A stretch of 64,000 nucleotides of DNA from Streptomyces radicis (lineage in GTDB: Bacteria; Actinomycetota; Actinomycetes; Streptomycetales; Streptomycetaceae), in assembly GCF_003626575.1 (NCBI RefSeq), contig NZ_RBDY01000002.1:186001-250000 (forward strand). The letters run 5' to 3'. The notes under the pieces were generated by a model. The model saw only the letters and a program-made list of their open reading frames with translations. It searched no databases and was not told where the DNA came from. This document shows positions 35,070 to 44,137 of the stretch, piece by piece. Numbering within the stretch: position 1 is the stretch's first letter; each line of letters starts with the position of its first letter. The translations under genes were made by a program, and so were the position numbers.

Positions 35070-36092
35070 ATGTCCCACGCCGCCACCCACCACCGCGAGG
35101 TGCGCCTCGCCGCCCGCCCCCAAGGCCCCCTGAACGAAGGGCACTTCGAGATCGCGACCGTCCCTGTGCCCGAGCCGGGCCCCGGGCAGGCGCTCGTCAG
35201 AAACCGGCTGATGGCCGTCTACGCCTCCATGCGCACCCTGATGAACGAGGAGCCCGGGCTCCCCATGCCGCGCTTCGCGCTGGGCGAGCCGCTGCACGGG
35301 CTGGCCATCGGCGAGGTGGTCGACGCGCCGGGGGCGCCCGCGGGGAGCGGCCTCGTGCCGGGGGCGCTCGTCCAACACCGCCGTGGCTGGCGCGAGTTCG
35401 CGGTGGTCGAGGCGGCCGACGCGCTGCCCGTCGCCGATGGCCCCCACGACGACCCCGCCGCGTATCTGTCGATGGGCCCCACCGCGTGGATCGGCGTGAC
35501 GGCGGGGGCCGAAGTCCGCGCGGGCGACACGGTGTTCGTCTCCGCCGCGGCGGGCTCCGTCGGCTCGTTCGCGGGGCAGCTCGCCCGGCTCCGCGGCGCC
35601 GAGCGGGTGATCGGCAGCACGAGTTCGGCCGCCAAGGGCGAGATCCTGGTGCGGGAGCTCGGCTATGACGCGGCCGTCCTGCGCGGCGCGGGCCCGATCG
35701 AGGACCAGCTCAGGGCCGCGGCGCCCGAGGGCATCGACGCCGTGCTCGACCTGGTCGGCGGCGAACAGCTGTGCGCCGCCCTGGCGTTGGCCAACCGGCG
35801 CGCGCGGGTCGCGCTGCTCGGCGCGATGTCGGGCCAGGCGTCGGGCGGCACCACCGCGCCCGTCGAGCTCGACACCTTCGACCTGATCTCGCGCGGCATC
35901 GTGATCCGCGGCATGCCGGGCCTCGACCACGCGCACCTGGTGCCCGAGGCCCACCGGGAGATCGGGCGCGGGCTGCGGGACGGCACGCTCACGTTCCCGC
36001 ACGCCAGGCTCAAGGGAATCGAGCGGGCGCCCCAGGCGTTGAACGAGCTGCTCGAGGGCCGCCATGTCGGCTCGGTGCTGGTGGAGTTGTGA
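35070..36092 (+). CDS. Zinc-independent MDR NADP-dependent oxidoreductase (CurA/YncB-like)
   Basis: A 340-residue medium-chain reductase of the leukotriene-B4 dehydrogenase/CurA type that reduces enones. Seen: REVRLAARPQG...FEIATVPVPEPGPGQALVRN at the start, SMGPTAWIGVTAGAEVRAGDTVFVSAAAGSVGS with the nucleotide loop AAAGSVGS, and DAVLDLVGG. No zinc-binding cysteines. ATG 35070 has a CAGGAGC site. The MerR-family gene follows 28 bp later and probably controls it, as is common for such pairs. The natural substrate cannot be inferred. Confidence 0.92.
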   Translation: MSHAATHHREVRLAARPQGPLNEGHFEIATVPVPEPGPGQALVRNRLMAVYASMRTLMNEEPGLPMPRFALGEPLHGLAIGEVVDAPGAPAGSGLVPGALVQHRRGWREFAVVEAADALPVADGPHDDPAAYLSMGPTAWIGVTAGAEVRAGDTVFVSAAAGSVGSFAGQLARLRGAERVIGSTSSAAKGEILVRELGYDAAVLRGAGPIEDQLRAAAPEGIDAVLDLVGGEQLCAALALANRRARVALLGAMSGQASGGTTAPVELDTFDLISRGIVIRGMPGLDHAHLVPEAHREIGRGLRDGTLTFPHARLKGIERAPQALNELLEGRHVGSVLVEL

Positions 36093-36120
36093 CCCGGGAG
36101 ACGCGAGGCGGGGGCGGGCG

Positions 36121-36537
36121 ATGCGGATCGGGGACGCCGCCGCGGCGGCCGGGCTGACCACACGGGCCGTGCGGTACTACGAGGAGTGCGGCCTGCTCTC
36201 CGCGGACCGACTCCCCTCGGGCCACCGCAGATACGACGCGGGACACGTGCAACGGCTCCGCGCCATACGGGACTTGCTCGCCGTCGGCCTGACCGTCCAG
36301 GACGTGGCCACCCTGGTGCACTCGCTCGACCGGCTGCCGCCCGAGGCGCGCGGCGACCTCGCCAGGGCCACCGACGCCCAGCGCGAGACCTGCGGCCTGC
36401 CCGCCTCGGTCATCCGCCGCCGCCTCGACGACCTCGACGACCGCATCGAACGCCTGACCACGCTGCGCGACGCGCTGGCCGAGCGCGTCGGCGAGCCCCT
36501 GCGGCGGCTCACGGCCGGATACGCGGACGCGGGCTGA
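36121..36537 (+). CDS. MerR-family transcriptional regulator
   Basis: A 138-residue MerR regulator. The N-terminal winged helix is typical: MRIGDAAAAAGLTTRAVRYYEECGLLSADR, then GHRRYDAGHVQRLRAIRDLLAVGLTVQDV, followed by a dimerisation coiled coil (RRRLDDLDDRIERLTTLRDAL). One cysteine at about 92 could be part of an effector site, but there is no clear metal-binding set. It lies 28 bp after the oxidoreductase gene, whose promoter carries a TGACGT palindrome. Confidence 0.93.
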   Translation: MRIGDAAAAAGLTTRAVRYYEECGLLSADRLPSGHRRYDAGHVQRLRAIRDLLAVGLTVQDVATLVHSLDRLPPEARGDLARATDAQRETCGLPASVIRRRLDDLDDRIERLTTLRDALAERVGEPLRRLTAGYADAG

Positions 36538-36575
36538 CCGGTCGGCCCTGGGCGGGGTCCGCCACACTTGACCCC

Positions 36576-39500
36576 GTGACCGACGACCCCCTGACCGACG
36601 ACGCGGACCGGGCGGAGACGCGCAACGACTTCTCGGGGGAGGCGTCCACCGTCATCCAGGTGGGCGCCGTCCAGGGCGACATCGTGCTGCCGCGGCCCGC
36701 CACCGCGGCGCCGCCCGCGATGGCGCCGCCGCCACCGTTCGGCTTCGTGCCACGACCGGAGTTGGGCCGTGAGATCGTCAACGCCCTTCCCGGGCCCGTG
36801 GCGTTGTGCGGCCCCGGCGGCTACGGCAAGACGTCGCTCGCCAGTTGGGCGTGCCGCGACCCCGAGATCGGCGCGCGCTTCCCCGGCGGCGTGCTCTGGG
36901 TCGAGCTCGGCCAACGCCCCACCGCCGCGCGGATCGTCTCGTCCCTGGCCCAACTCGCCGCCGTGCTCAGCGGATCCGCCCCCGCCCCCTACGCGGACGT
37001 GCCCGCCGCCGCGCAGGCGTTCCGCTCCGCGCTCGGGGACCGGCGGGCCCTGCTCGTCGTCGACGACGTGTGGTCGGCGGCCGACCTGCGCCCGTTCCTC
37101 GACGCCACCCCGCTGCTCGCCACCACGCGCCGCACGGGCCTGCTCGGCGACCTGGGGACGGAGATCCGCGTCGACGACATGACCGAGGCGGAGGCCACCG
37201 CGGTGCTCGGCGACGGCGCCGACGTCGCGCCGCTGCTGCGCAGGGTGGGCCGCTGGCCGCTGGCGCTCGGGCTGCTCTCCGGCATCCTGCGGAGCCTGGT
37301 GCACGGCCAGGGCATGAGCGCGGACGACGCGGTCACCGCGCTGCTCGACGAGCTGGCGGGGCACGGCATCACGGCGCTCGACGAGCTGTCCGACGCCGAC
37401 TCGCACCGCGGCATCACCCGCACCCTGGAGCTGAGCCTGGCGGACCTGCCGGACGACTCACGCCGACGCCTCGTCTCGCTGGCCGCGTTCCCCGCGGGTG
37501 AGGCCGTTCCGCACCGGGTGCTGCGGCGGCTGTGGGGCCTGAGCGACCTGCGCACGCGCCTCGAGGCCGAACGCCTCACCAGCCGCTCCCTGGTCACCGG
37601 CGGCGACGGGCGAGGGCCGCGCCTGCACGACGTCACGCGCGAGGCGCTGCGCCGCAGGGAGCCAGGGCGGCCCGCCGAGGTCAGCGCCCAGCTGCTCGAC
37701 GCGCTGCGCCCCGCGGGCGGCTGGCACGAACTCCCCGACGAGGAACGCCCGTTCCTCGCCACCCTCGCGTTCCATCTGCGCCAGGCGGGGCGCGCCGACG
37801 AGCTGGCCGCGCTGCTCCGCGCGTCACGCTTCCTCGCCCTCCGCATCGCCGCGTCGGGGCCCGCGGCGGTGGAGGCCGACCTGGGCATGGGCGACGACGC
37901 GTACGCGCGCGAGCTGGGCGGGCTGCTGCGCCGCGAGGGCCATCTCCTCACCGGCGGCCTCGCCGCGCACGACATCGAACTCACCCTGGCCACCCGCCTG
38001 TTCGGCAGCGCCTCGCCGCTGGACGAGCTGCGGGCGCGCGCGATCCCCGGCCTTGTCGCCCTGCACCCGCCCCCCGACCGCGACGACGAGGCGCTGCTCC
38101 GCTCGTTCCCCGCCCACCCCGAAGGGGCGTGCCAGGACATCGACTGGCACCCGGAGGGAGAGCTGCTCGCCACCGCGGGCTACGGCCCCCAGCTGCGGAT
38201 CATCACCGCCGAAGGGCGCGTCGAGCGCTCGGTGGAGATCGAGGGCGCGGTCATCGACCGCGTCCGCTGGAGCCCGGACGGCACCCGGCTGGCCGTCGTC
38301 GGCGAACGCGACCGGGACGGCGTCGCCACCCTGTCCGTCCACGACCCGGCGACGGGCGCGCAGACCGACGCGGTGCGGCTCTCCCGCGAGCGCGGCTTCC
38401 CCGAGTCGTTCACGCCGGGGTTCCGCTGGTCCCCCGACTCCCGTGCCCTGGCGGTGCTTTCGGCCGACGGGGTGCTGCTGTGGACGCCGGGGTCCGGCGA
38501 GGAGCCGACGCTCCTGCCCGGCGGGCGCGGTGACCACAGGGCGATGCGGCGGACCCTGGACTGGCACCCGGAGCGCGGACTGCTCGTCGCCGGAACGAGC
38601 CGGTGGTACCAGAGGGCGAAGGAGATCCGGCTGTGGCGCTGGACGGATGTCCGCCGCCCGGCGCGGGAGAGCGCCCTGCCCGTCCCCGAGCTCCCCGCCC
38701 CGGCCGGGCGGGCGGACAGGCTGGCGTGGCGGCCGGGCGGCAGCACGGCCGTGCTCGGCCACCTCCTGCTCGATCCCCTCGCGGGGGAGGTCAGATGGCG
38801 GGCCGGGGCGCGGAGCGACATGGCGTCCTGGTCGCCCGAAGGGGACCGGCTGGCGATCCGCCGATGGCGGCCCGAGGCCGGACAGCTCGTGCTCTCGCTG
38901 TGGCGCGTGCCCCGGGACGCCGAGCTGGCCGAGGGCCAACTCCCGGTGCCCACGGGGGAGATCGACCTGGGCGTGGACCACAGTCGACAGGACTCGCTGG
39001 CGTGGCGGCCCGACGGCGGCGTCATCGCGACCACGACGGGCCTGCGGGTGATCAGGCTGTGGCGGCGGGACGCGCCCGGGGGCGCGAGGGGCGACGGGGG
39101 CCCGGCGGCCCTGCGCGAGGTGGCGTGGTCCCCCGACGGGGCGACGCTCCGGGTGCGCGCCCGGGACAAGAGCTGGTTCGCCGTCGACCCCGACCCACCC
39201 GAGCCCGACTGGCGGCACCGCGCGCCGCGCCGCCTCCCCGATGCCGCGGAACGGGACGAGACCACCCTGACGTTCGACGTCCCCACCAGGACCGTGGCCA
39301 CGCGCGACGGGCGGATCCGCGCCGTTGCCCCCTGGTTCCAGCCGCCTCGGGTGACCGACCGGAGCGCCGGCACCACCACCGAGCTGACGACACCCGAGGG
39401 GCTGCGGCGTTGGGACAGCCTCTGCTTCACCCCGTCGGGGGACCGGTTCGTCGCCGCCGTCTCGCGCGACGACTACACGGCGCAGGGCCTTCTCCTCTGG

Positions 39501-39836
39501 CCGCTGACCGGCGCGGAGCGCGCGGCCCCCGCCGCGCGCTGGATGACGGGAGGGCTGCTGAGCGGCAACGCGGGGGAGAGCCCCGTGATCTCCCTCAGGA
39601 GGGTCACGGCGAGCGAGACCCATGTGGCCGTGATCGCGAGCGCGGGCCTGATCGGCCTGTTCGCCCTCCCCGACCTGCGCCCGCTGTGCTGGATCAGGAC
39701 CAACGCCACGGTCGTGGACGCCGCGTTCGCCCCCGGGGGCCGCCGCCTCGCCGTGGTCGGGGACGCGGGGCTCCATGTCTTCCACGTGAGCGACGACGAC
39801 CGCTTGAGGACGGAATCCGACCGCGGCCGGCCCTGA
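36576..39836 (+). CDS. NB-ARC/WD40 receptor-like ATPase with N-terminal amyloid-type motif
   Basis: A 1086-residue NLR-like protein. Residues 17-38 contain NDFSGEASTVIQVGAVQGDI, a motif of the RHIM/BASS type ending Q-G-D-I. The NB-ARC ATPase follows: Walker A GPGGYGKTS (79-87), Walker B RALLVVDDVW, ATTRRTG (sensor), WPLALGLLSG (GLPLA-like) and a winged-helix region. From about 510 a WD40-like propeller has blades starting IDWHPEGELLATAG, VRWSPDGTRLAVVG, FRWSPDSRALAVLS, LDWHPERGLLVAG and more, at least seven. GTG 36576 is chosen because it places the motif near the N-terminus. Read as a ligand receptor that recruits a motif-bearing effector; no such effector is directly adjacent. Confidence 0.9.
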   Translation: MTDDPLTDDADRAETRNDFSGEASTVIQVGAVQGDIVLPRPATAAPPAMAPPPPFGFVPRPELGREIVNALPGPVALCGPGGYGKTSLASWACRDPEIGARFPGGVLWVELGQRPTAARIVSSLAQLAAVLSGSAPAPYADVPAAAQAFRSALGDRRALLVVDDVWSAADLRPFLDATPLLATTRRTGLLGDLGTEIRVDDMTEAEATAVLGDGADVAPLLRRVGRWPLALGLLSGILRSLVHGQGMSADDAVTALLDELAGHGITALDELSDADSHRGITRTLELSLADLPDDSRRRLVSLAAFPAGEAVPHRVLRRLWGLSDLRTRLEAERLTSRSLVTGGDGRGPRLHDVTREALRRREPGRPAEVSAQLLDALRPAGGWHELPDEERPFLATLAFHLRQAGRADELAALLRASRFLALRIAASGPAAVEADLGMGDDAYARELGGLLRREGHLLTGGLAAHDIELTLATRLFGSASPLDELRARAIPGLVALHPPPDRDDEALLRSFPAHPEGACQDIDWHPEGELLATAGYGPQLRIITAEGRVERSVEIEGAVIDRVRWSPDGTRLAVVGERDRDGVATLSVHDPATGAQTDAVRLSRERGFPESFTPGFRWSPDSRALAVLSADGVLLWTPGSGEEPTLLPGGRGDHRAMRRTLDWHPERGLLVAGTSRWYQRAKEIRLWRWTDVRRPARESALPVPELPAPAGRADRLAWRPGGSTAVLGHLLLDPLAGEVRWRAGARSDMASWSPEGDRLAIRRWRPEAGQLVLSLWRVPRDAELAEGQLPVPTGEIDLGVDHSRQDSLAWRPDGGVIATTTGLRVIRLWRRDAPGGARGDGGPAALREVAWSPDGATLRVRARDKSWFAVDPDPPEPDWRHRAPRRLPDAAERDETTLTFDVPTRTVATRDGRIRAVAPWFQPPRVTDRSAGTTTELTTPEGLRRWDSLCFTPSGDRFVAAVSRDDYTAQGLLLWPLTGAERAAPAARWMTGGLLSGNAGESPVISLRRVTASETHVAVIASAGLIGLFALPDLRPLCWIRTNATVVDAAFAPGGRRLAVVGDAGLHVFHVSDDDRLRTESDRGRP

Positions 39837-39840
39837 CGTC

Positions 39841-39908
39841 GCCCGCACGGCGGCCCGCTCCTCGCCCGCGCCGACGTGAGCCGCGGCGACGCGCCGTGCG
39901 GGCGGCGT
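39841..39908 (+). terminator. Long-stem terminator after the NB-ARC gene
   Basis: GCCCGCACGGCG (39841-39852) pairs with CGCCGTGCGGGC (39892-39903), enclosing a further GC-rich hairpin, and is followed by GGCGTTTTC. Confidence 0.65.
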
Positions 39909-40000
39909 TTTCACCCGCACGATTCAAAGCACGCACTCCGTCCACAGCAAGCGCGGCCGTCATGCGCGATCATCGGCAGTTCGGATGAGATAGATGACTC

Positions 40001-41836
40001 GTGCTGAATCGAAGATCGCTCCTGCGAACGGGATCACTCGCGGGCGGCGCGCTGCTGCTCAACAGCGCGGGCGCGGCGCCCGCGAGGGCCATCGCCGCAC
40101 CCGTCCCTCCCGTCGCCACCCGCCGGGCCGCGGCCCGCGGGGCCACGCCCCTTCCCTCCGTCGTCGACCCGCAGTATCTGTCGCCCATCGCCGATGCCCA
40201 GGCGATCCCCTACTTCGTCAACGCGCTACCCCGCCCCTCGCGCATCGAGATGCTCGACGGCGGGAGGCGCCGCATGGTGATCGGCCAGACGGCACAGGAC
40301 ATGATCGGCGGAGAACTCGGACTGCTCACCAAGGTGTGGGGATACGGTCAGAAAGGGCACCGGGGCAGAGGTGGTCTCCCGATCACCTCTCCCGGCCCCA
40401 CGTTCGTGGCCCGCAGCCACCACCCCCTCGAGGTCGAGTGGGCGAACGACCTGCCGTACGCGCACCTGCTCCCCGTCGACGACACGATCCACTGGGCCTT
40501 CAGCGGCTCGGAACACACCATCGAGCGGAACGGCGTCCCGACGGTCGTGCACCTGCACGGCAGCCGAAGCAGGCCGGAGAGCGACGGGCACCCCGACGCG
40601 TGGTACACACCCACGGGCGTGGGTGGCCCTCGTTACGCGGGGAACCGTTTCTCCTACCCGAACCTGCGCGGCGCGGGCACGCTCTGGTACCACGATCACA
40701 CCCATGGCATCACGCGCCTCAACATCTACGCGGGCCTCACGGGCTTCTACCTGCTGCGCGACGACGCCGAGCTGGCGCTGATCGCCGAGGGCCAGCTGCC
40801 CGCCGAGCCGTACGAGGTGGAGATGATCCTCCAGGACCGGACGTTCCGGCCCGACGGGCAGCTGGCGTACCCCGACCCCACGTGGCAGCTCGGGGGGGCC
40901 TCGGGGCACCCGGAGTACTTCGGCGACGTCATCTGCGTCAACGGCAAGGCGTGGCCCTATCTGGAGGTCGAGCCGCGCCGGTACCGGTTCCGGCTGCTCA
41001 ACGGCTCGAACTCGCGCATCTACCGGCTGGCCTTCGACGGCCGCTGGCCCATCCCGTTCTCCGTGATCGGCGCCGACGGCGGCTTCCTGGAGATCCCGGC
41101 CCCGCTCGAGCGTCCACTGCTGCTGTCCCCGGGCGAACGGGTCGACCTGATCGCCGACTTCTCGGGCGCCGAGGGCGGGACGTTCGATCTGACCAACAGC
41201 GCCGGGACGCCCTTCCCCTACGGCGACCCGGTCACCGAGCCCGCGAGCAGGGTCATCCAGTTCCGCGTCAACCAGCCGTTGAACGCCGCCGTGCCCGACA
41301 TGGCGCCGCCGGGCGCGTTGCGCGACGCGCCCTACACGATCAGGGCGGACCCGGCGCGCACCCGCCGCCTGCTGCTCGTCGACCTGGCGCAGCTGGATGT
41401 CGAGCACGGAACGCTCACCGAGGACGGCGGGCACGGAGCCACGATGCGGCTCGGCACCGTGGAACAGGGCGGGCTCAGCTGGTCGGACCCGGTCACCGAG
41501 GATCCCGGGTTGAACGACACCGAGATCTGGGAGTTCTACAACAGCACGCTCGACACCCACACCGTTCACCTCCACCTGGTGCAGTTCCAGGTGCTCGACG
41601 AGACGCCGTACATCGCCGACACCGACGCGCACACGGGCGCGCTCTCGGACATCCATCTGGGCGAGCCGTTGGCCCCCGACCTCTCCGAGCTGGGCCCGAA
41701 GGACACCGTGCGCGTCCGGCCAGGCCATGTCGTCCGCGTCAAGGCGACGTTCGACGAGCCGGGGGACTACGTGTGGCACTGCCACCTGCTCGAGCACGAG
41801 GACCACGCGATGATGCGTCCGTTCCGGGTCTCCTGA
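40001..41836 (+). CDS. Secreted multicopper oxidase (CotA/phenoxazinone-synthase-like)
   Basis: A 611-residue laccase-like oxidase. The N-terminus LNRRSLLRTGSLAGGALLLN has twin arginines and a hydrophobic stretch ending APARA, fitting Tat export. Copper motifs: VVHLHGSRS, LWYHDHTHGITRLN, HTVHLHLVQF and the T1 site WHCHLLEHEDHAMM with its Met axial ligand. GTG 40001 is used. It probably oxidises phenolic compounds outside the cell. The LPMO gene lies 200 bp downstream on the same strand, so two secreted copper oxidases are neighbours. A separate promoter for the LPMO is indicated by a CebR-like box. Confidence 0.94.
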   Translation: MLNRRSLLRTGSLAGGALLLNSAGAAPARAIAAPVPPVATRRAAARGATPLPSVVDPQYLSPIADAQAIPYFVNALPRPSRIEMLDGGRRRMVIGQTAQDMIGGELGLLTKVWGYGQKGHRGRGGLPITSPGPTFVARSHHPLEVEWANDLPYAHLLPVDDTIHWAFSGSEHTIERNGVPTVVHLHGSRSRPESDGHPDAWYTPTGVGGPRYAGNRFSYPNLRGAGTLWYHDHTHGITRLNIYAGLTGFYLLRDDAELALIAEGQLPAEPYEVEMILQDRTFRPDGQLAYPDPTWQLGGASGHPEYFGDVICVNGKAWPYLEVEPRRYRFRLLNGSNSRIYRLAFDGRWPIPFSVIGADGGFLEIPAPLERPLLLSPGERVDLIADFSGAEGGTFDLTNSAGTPFPYGDPVTEPASRVIQFRVNQPLNAAVPDMAPPGALRDAPYTIRADPARTRRLLLVDLAQLDVEHGTLTEDGGHGATMRLGTVEQGGLSWSDPVTEDPGLNDTEIWEFYNSTLDTHTVHLHLVQFQVLDETPYIADTDAHTGALSDIHLGEPLAPDLSELGPKDTVRVRPGHVVRVKATFDEPGDYVWHCHLLEHEDHAMMRPFRVS

Positions 41837-42007
41837 CCCCGGGTGGGCCCGCCGGGCGCGCGCGAAGCCCGGCGGGCCCCCTCGGCCCGCACCGCCCGTG
41901 TCCTCCCCATGGAAGCGCCGTGAATCGGCCACCACGCCCCGCGCACATCCTTGCCTTTGGCGTGAACGCGCCCTCATCGGATGAGCGAAGCGGCGCTACT
42001 TTGCTCG

Positions 42008-42021
42008 CGGGAGCGCTCCCA
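42008..42021. promoter_or_regulatory. CebR-like operator upstream of LPMO 1
   Basis: CGGGAGCGCTCCCA differs by one base from the CebR box TGGGAGCGCTCCCA. It lies 24 bp before the LPMO start. CebR represses cellulose-use genes until cellobiose is present. An almost identical box precedes the second LPMO. Confidence 0.88.
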
Positions 42022-42044
42022 TGACTCTTCCCGAGGAGAACCCT

Positions 42045-42980
42045 GTGTCCACGCAACCCACCCGCCGAAGAAGGCCATCGGCCAGAAGATTCCGCCTCCT
42101 GAGCGTCCTGGGAGCGGCCCTGCTCGCCCTCGTGATGGCGTCCCTGCCGACCCAGGCGCAGGCACACGGCGCCACGATGCTGCCGGGCTCGCGCACGTTC
42201 CTGTGCTACCTGGACCTCCAGCGGAACAGCAGCACGCAGATGCCCACCAACCCGGCCTGCGCCAACGCCGTTCGGCAGAGCGGCACCGGGCCGCTCTACA
42301 ACTGGTTCGCCGTGCTCGACTCCAACGGCGGCGGCCGCACGACCGGTTACATCCCCGACGGGACGCTGTGCAGCGGCGGCAACAGGGGCCCGTTCAACTT
42401 CGCCCCCTACAACGCCGCCCGCGCCGACTGGCCGAAGACGCACCTCACCTCGGGCCGGACGATCGAGCTCCAGCACAGCAACTGGGCCCACCACCCGGGC
42501 AGGTTCGACGTCTACATCACGAGGAACGGCTGGTCCCCGACCCAGTCACTCGGCTGGGGCGACCTGGAGCGCATCAGCACCGTCACCAACCCGCCGCAGC
42601 GCGGCGGCGCGGGCTCCAACGGCGGGTACTACTACTGGAACGTCAACCTGCCGAGCCGCTCGGGCCAGCACGTCATCTACGTGCACTGGACGCGTTCCGA
42701 CAGCCAGGAGAACTTCTACTCGTGCTCCGACGTCGTCTTCGACGGCGGCAACGGCGAGGTCACCTACGGCAACGGCCAGACGCTGACCGCCGATGAGGTC
42801 GCCGAGGCGGCCCTCGCGGCCGACGCCGCCCCGTCGGCCGCCCCGTCGACGGCCCAGGCCGAGCACGCGGGCCACGCCTCCCACGCCCAGCACGCCCCCG
42901 CGGCGGCGGGCACCGCGGCGCCCGCCGCGACGACGAAGGAGGCCCTGCGCGCGGGCCTCCTCAGTCTCCTCCCCTGGTAA
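42045..42980 (+). CDS. AA10 lytic polysaccharide monooxygenase with His-rich tail
   Basis: A 311-residue copper enzyme of the AA10 family that cleaves crystalline polysaccharide oxidatively. A signal peptide (RRFRLLSVLGAALLALVMASLPTQAQA) ends directly before HGATMLPGS, giving the obligatory N-terminal His; the second brace histidine is in SNWAHHPGRFDVY and the axial Phe in QENFYSCSD. Cellulose-active features (NWFAVLDSNGGG, cysteine pairs) are seen. No CBM is present; instead the C-terminus has EHAGHASHAQHAP, a His-rich segment that could hold copper. GTG 42045 with GAGGAG is chosen over ATG 42021, which lies in the CebR box. Cellobiose-induced expression is expected. Confidence 0.93.
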   Translation: MSTQPTRRRRPSARRFRLLSVLGAALLALVMASLPTQAQAHGATMLPGSRTFLCYLDLQRNSSTQMPTNPACANAVRQSGTGPLYNWFAVLDSNGGGRTTGYIPDGTLCSGGNRGPFNFAPYNAARADWPKTHLTSGRTIELQHSNWAHHPGRFDVYITRNGWSPTQSLGWGDLERISTVTNPPQRGGAGSNGGYYYWNVNLPSRSGQHVIYVHWTRSDSQENFYSCSDVVFDGGNGEVTYGNGQTLTADEVAEAALAADAAPSAAPSTAQAEHAGHASHAQHAPAAAGTAAPAATTKEALRAGLLSLLPW

Positions 42981-43021
42981 CGCGCCCCCTCGCACCACTT
43001 CGCACCACCCTCGCACTGACG

Positions 43022-43065
43022 AGCCCCTGTCCGGCGGGCCTCTCCCACCCCGCCGGACAGGGGCT
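43022..43065. terminator. Strong hairpin between converging LPMO and ferritin-like genes
   Basis: AGCCCCTGTCCGGCGGG and its exact complement (17 bp) enclose a 10-base loop. It can end both converging genes. Confidence 0.9.
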
Positions 43066-43073
43066 CCGCGCTC

Positions 43074-43613
43074 TCAGGTGCCGATCAGGTCGACCAGGTC
43101 GTCGGCGTGCTCCTCTTCCTCCTCCAGGATCGACTCCATCAGGCGGCGCGTGGTCGGGTCGTGGTCGCCGAGCCAGCGGATGATCTCCTGGTAGGTCGAG
43201 ATGACGATGCGCTCGGCCAGGAGGTTGTTCTCCAGCATGGCCTTGAGCTCGTGGTCCGCCGGGGTGGCGTAGTCGGTGTGGGCGCGCTCGGCCAGGGTCG
43301 TGGGGTCGAAGTCGGGGTCGCCGCCGAGCTGGGAGACGCGTTCGGCGGCGCGCAGCGCGTGGTCCATCTCCTCCTTGGCGTGCTCGGTGAACTCCGCCGA
43401 GACCTGTGCCCTGTCGATGCCCGTGGCGGCGATGGCGTGGCGCGTGTAGCGGAGCCAGCAGACCACCTCGGTGGCGATCACGTCGTTGAGGATGGAGATC
43501 ACCCGGTCCTTGTCCACGCCGTAGGTGTCGGTCACCGGACCCTTCTCCATCCGCTGCCTCGCCTGGTCGCGGATGCGGGTGACGTCGAGCACGAAGTCGT
43601 CTGTTGTCGTCAT
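43074..43613 (-). CDS. Ferritin-like (bacterioferritin/Dps-type) protein
   Basis: A 179-residue four-helix protein with the di-iron pattern of bacterioferritin-like proteins: helix A VISILNDVIATEVVCWLRYTRHAI, helix B TEHAKEEMDHALRAAERV (E-x2-H type), helix C ELKAMLENNLLAERIVISTYQEIIRWL and helix D RRLMESILEEEEEHADDLVDLI. Glu/His ligands thus appear complete. It may store iron or protect against peroxide. ATG 43613 is used because the upstream residues are not family-like. Downstream lies a shared terminator with LPMO 1. Confidence 0.92.
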   Translation of the reverse strand: MTTTDDFVLDVTRIRDQARQRMEKGPVTDTYGVDKDRVISILNDVIATEVVCWLRYTRHAIAATGIDRAQVSAEFTEHAKEEMDHALRAAERVSQLGGDPDFDPTTLAERAHTDYATPADHELKAMLENNLLAERIVISTYQEIIRWLGDHDPTTRRLMESILEEEEEHADDLVDLIGT

Positions 43614-44089
43614 GGCGAGGACGGTAGGCATCCCGGGCGCGTTCCACGGCGCGTGGCGCGCCGTTCGGGCCCGAGCGGGACCGAATGGCAGAACCTGGCC
43701 GCGCGAGCCACGCGCGGTCAGGTCGCGTCACAACAAGCACACCGCCCACCTGTACGGGCTCATGGGCGGGACGGGATACGCGCCGGGGACGCCGCGGGCG
43801 CACGGGGTGAACGTGTGGCCGCTGCCGACCGACGTCCTCGGCAGGGCGGACGCGGCGCGGCGGGCGCGCGGTACATCGCGCTGACCACCGTCATCGACGA
43901 CATCTGCGTTCCCCCTGGCGACCTCGTCACCGGCAGGTTCAGGGGGTACGGGCGCTCGCTGCGCGACCTGGTCGACGCGATGCACGACGAGCGCTGGGCG
44001 CGGGCGGTGGCGCCCACTGCGCGTGGCTGGCGTGCGCCGGGCTCGCCTGGGCGCGCACCCGGGGCGAACGGCACACGTGCGCCGGAGCG
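43614..44089. other. Stretch without a convincing gene; possible remnant
   Basis: 476 bp. A plus-strand frame reads ALTTVIDDICVPPGDLVTGR and RGYGRSLRDLVDAMHDERWA at about 43881-43998, protein-like but without a start, ribosome site or recognised family; the preceding 120 bp read better in another frame. It may be a decayed gene. Nothing else is visible. Confidence 0.3.
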
Positions 44090-44114
44090 GCACCGGGGAG
44101 GTGATCCCCGGTGC
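44090..44114. terminator. Hairpin after the serine protease gene
   Basis: GCACCGGGGA-GGTGA-TCCCCGGTGC is a perfect 10-bp stem, 24 bp beyond the protease stop on the minus strand. Confidence 0.85.
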
Positions 44115-44137
44115 CGGGGCGGGCTCGGCGGGCGGGC

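Noticed and set aside
36989..38173. Minus-strand 394-codon frame opposite the NB-ARC gene
   Set aside because: Ser/Arg/Ala-rich shadow frame without motifs.
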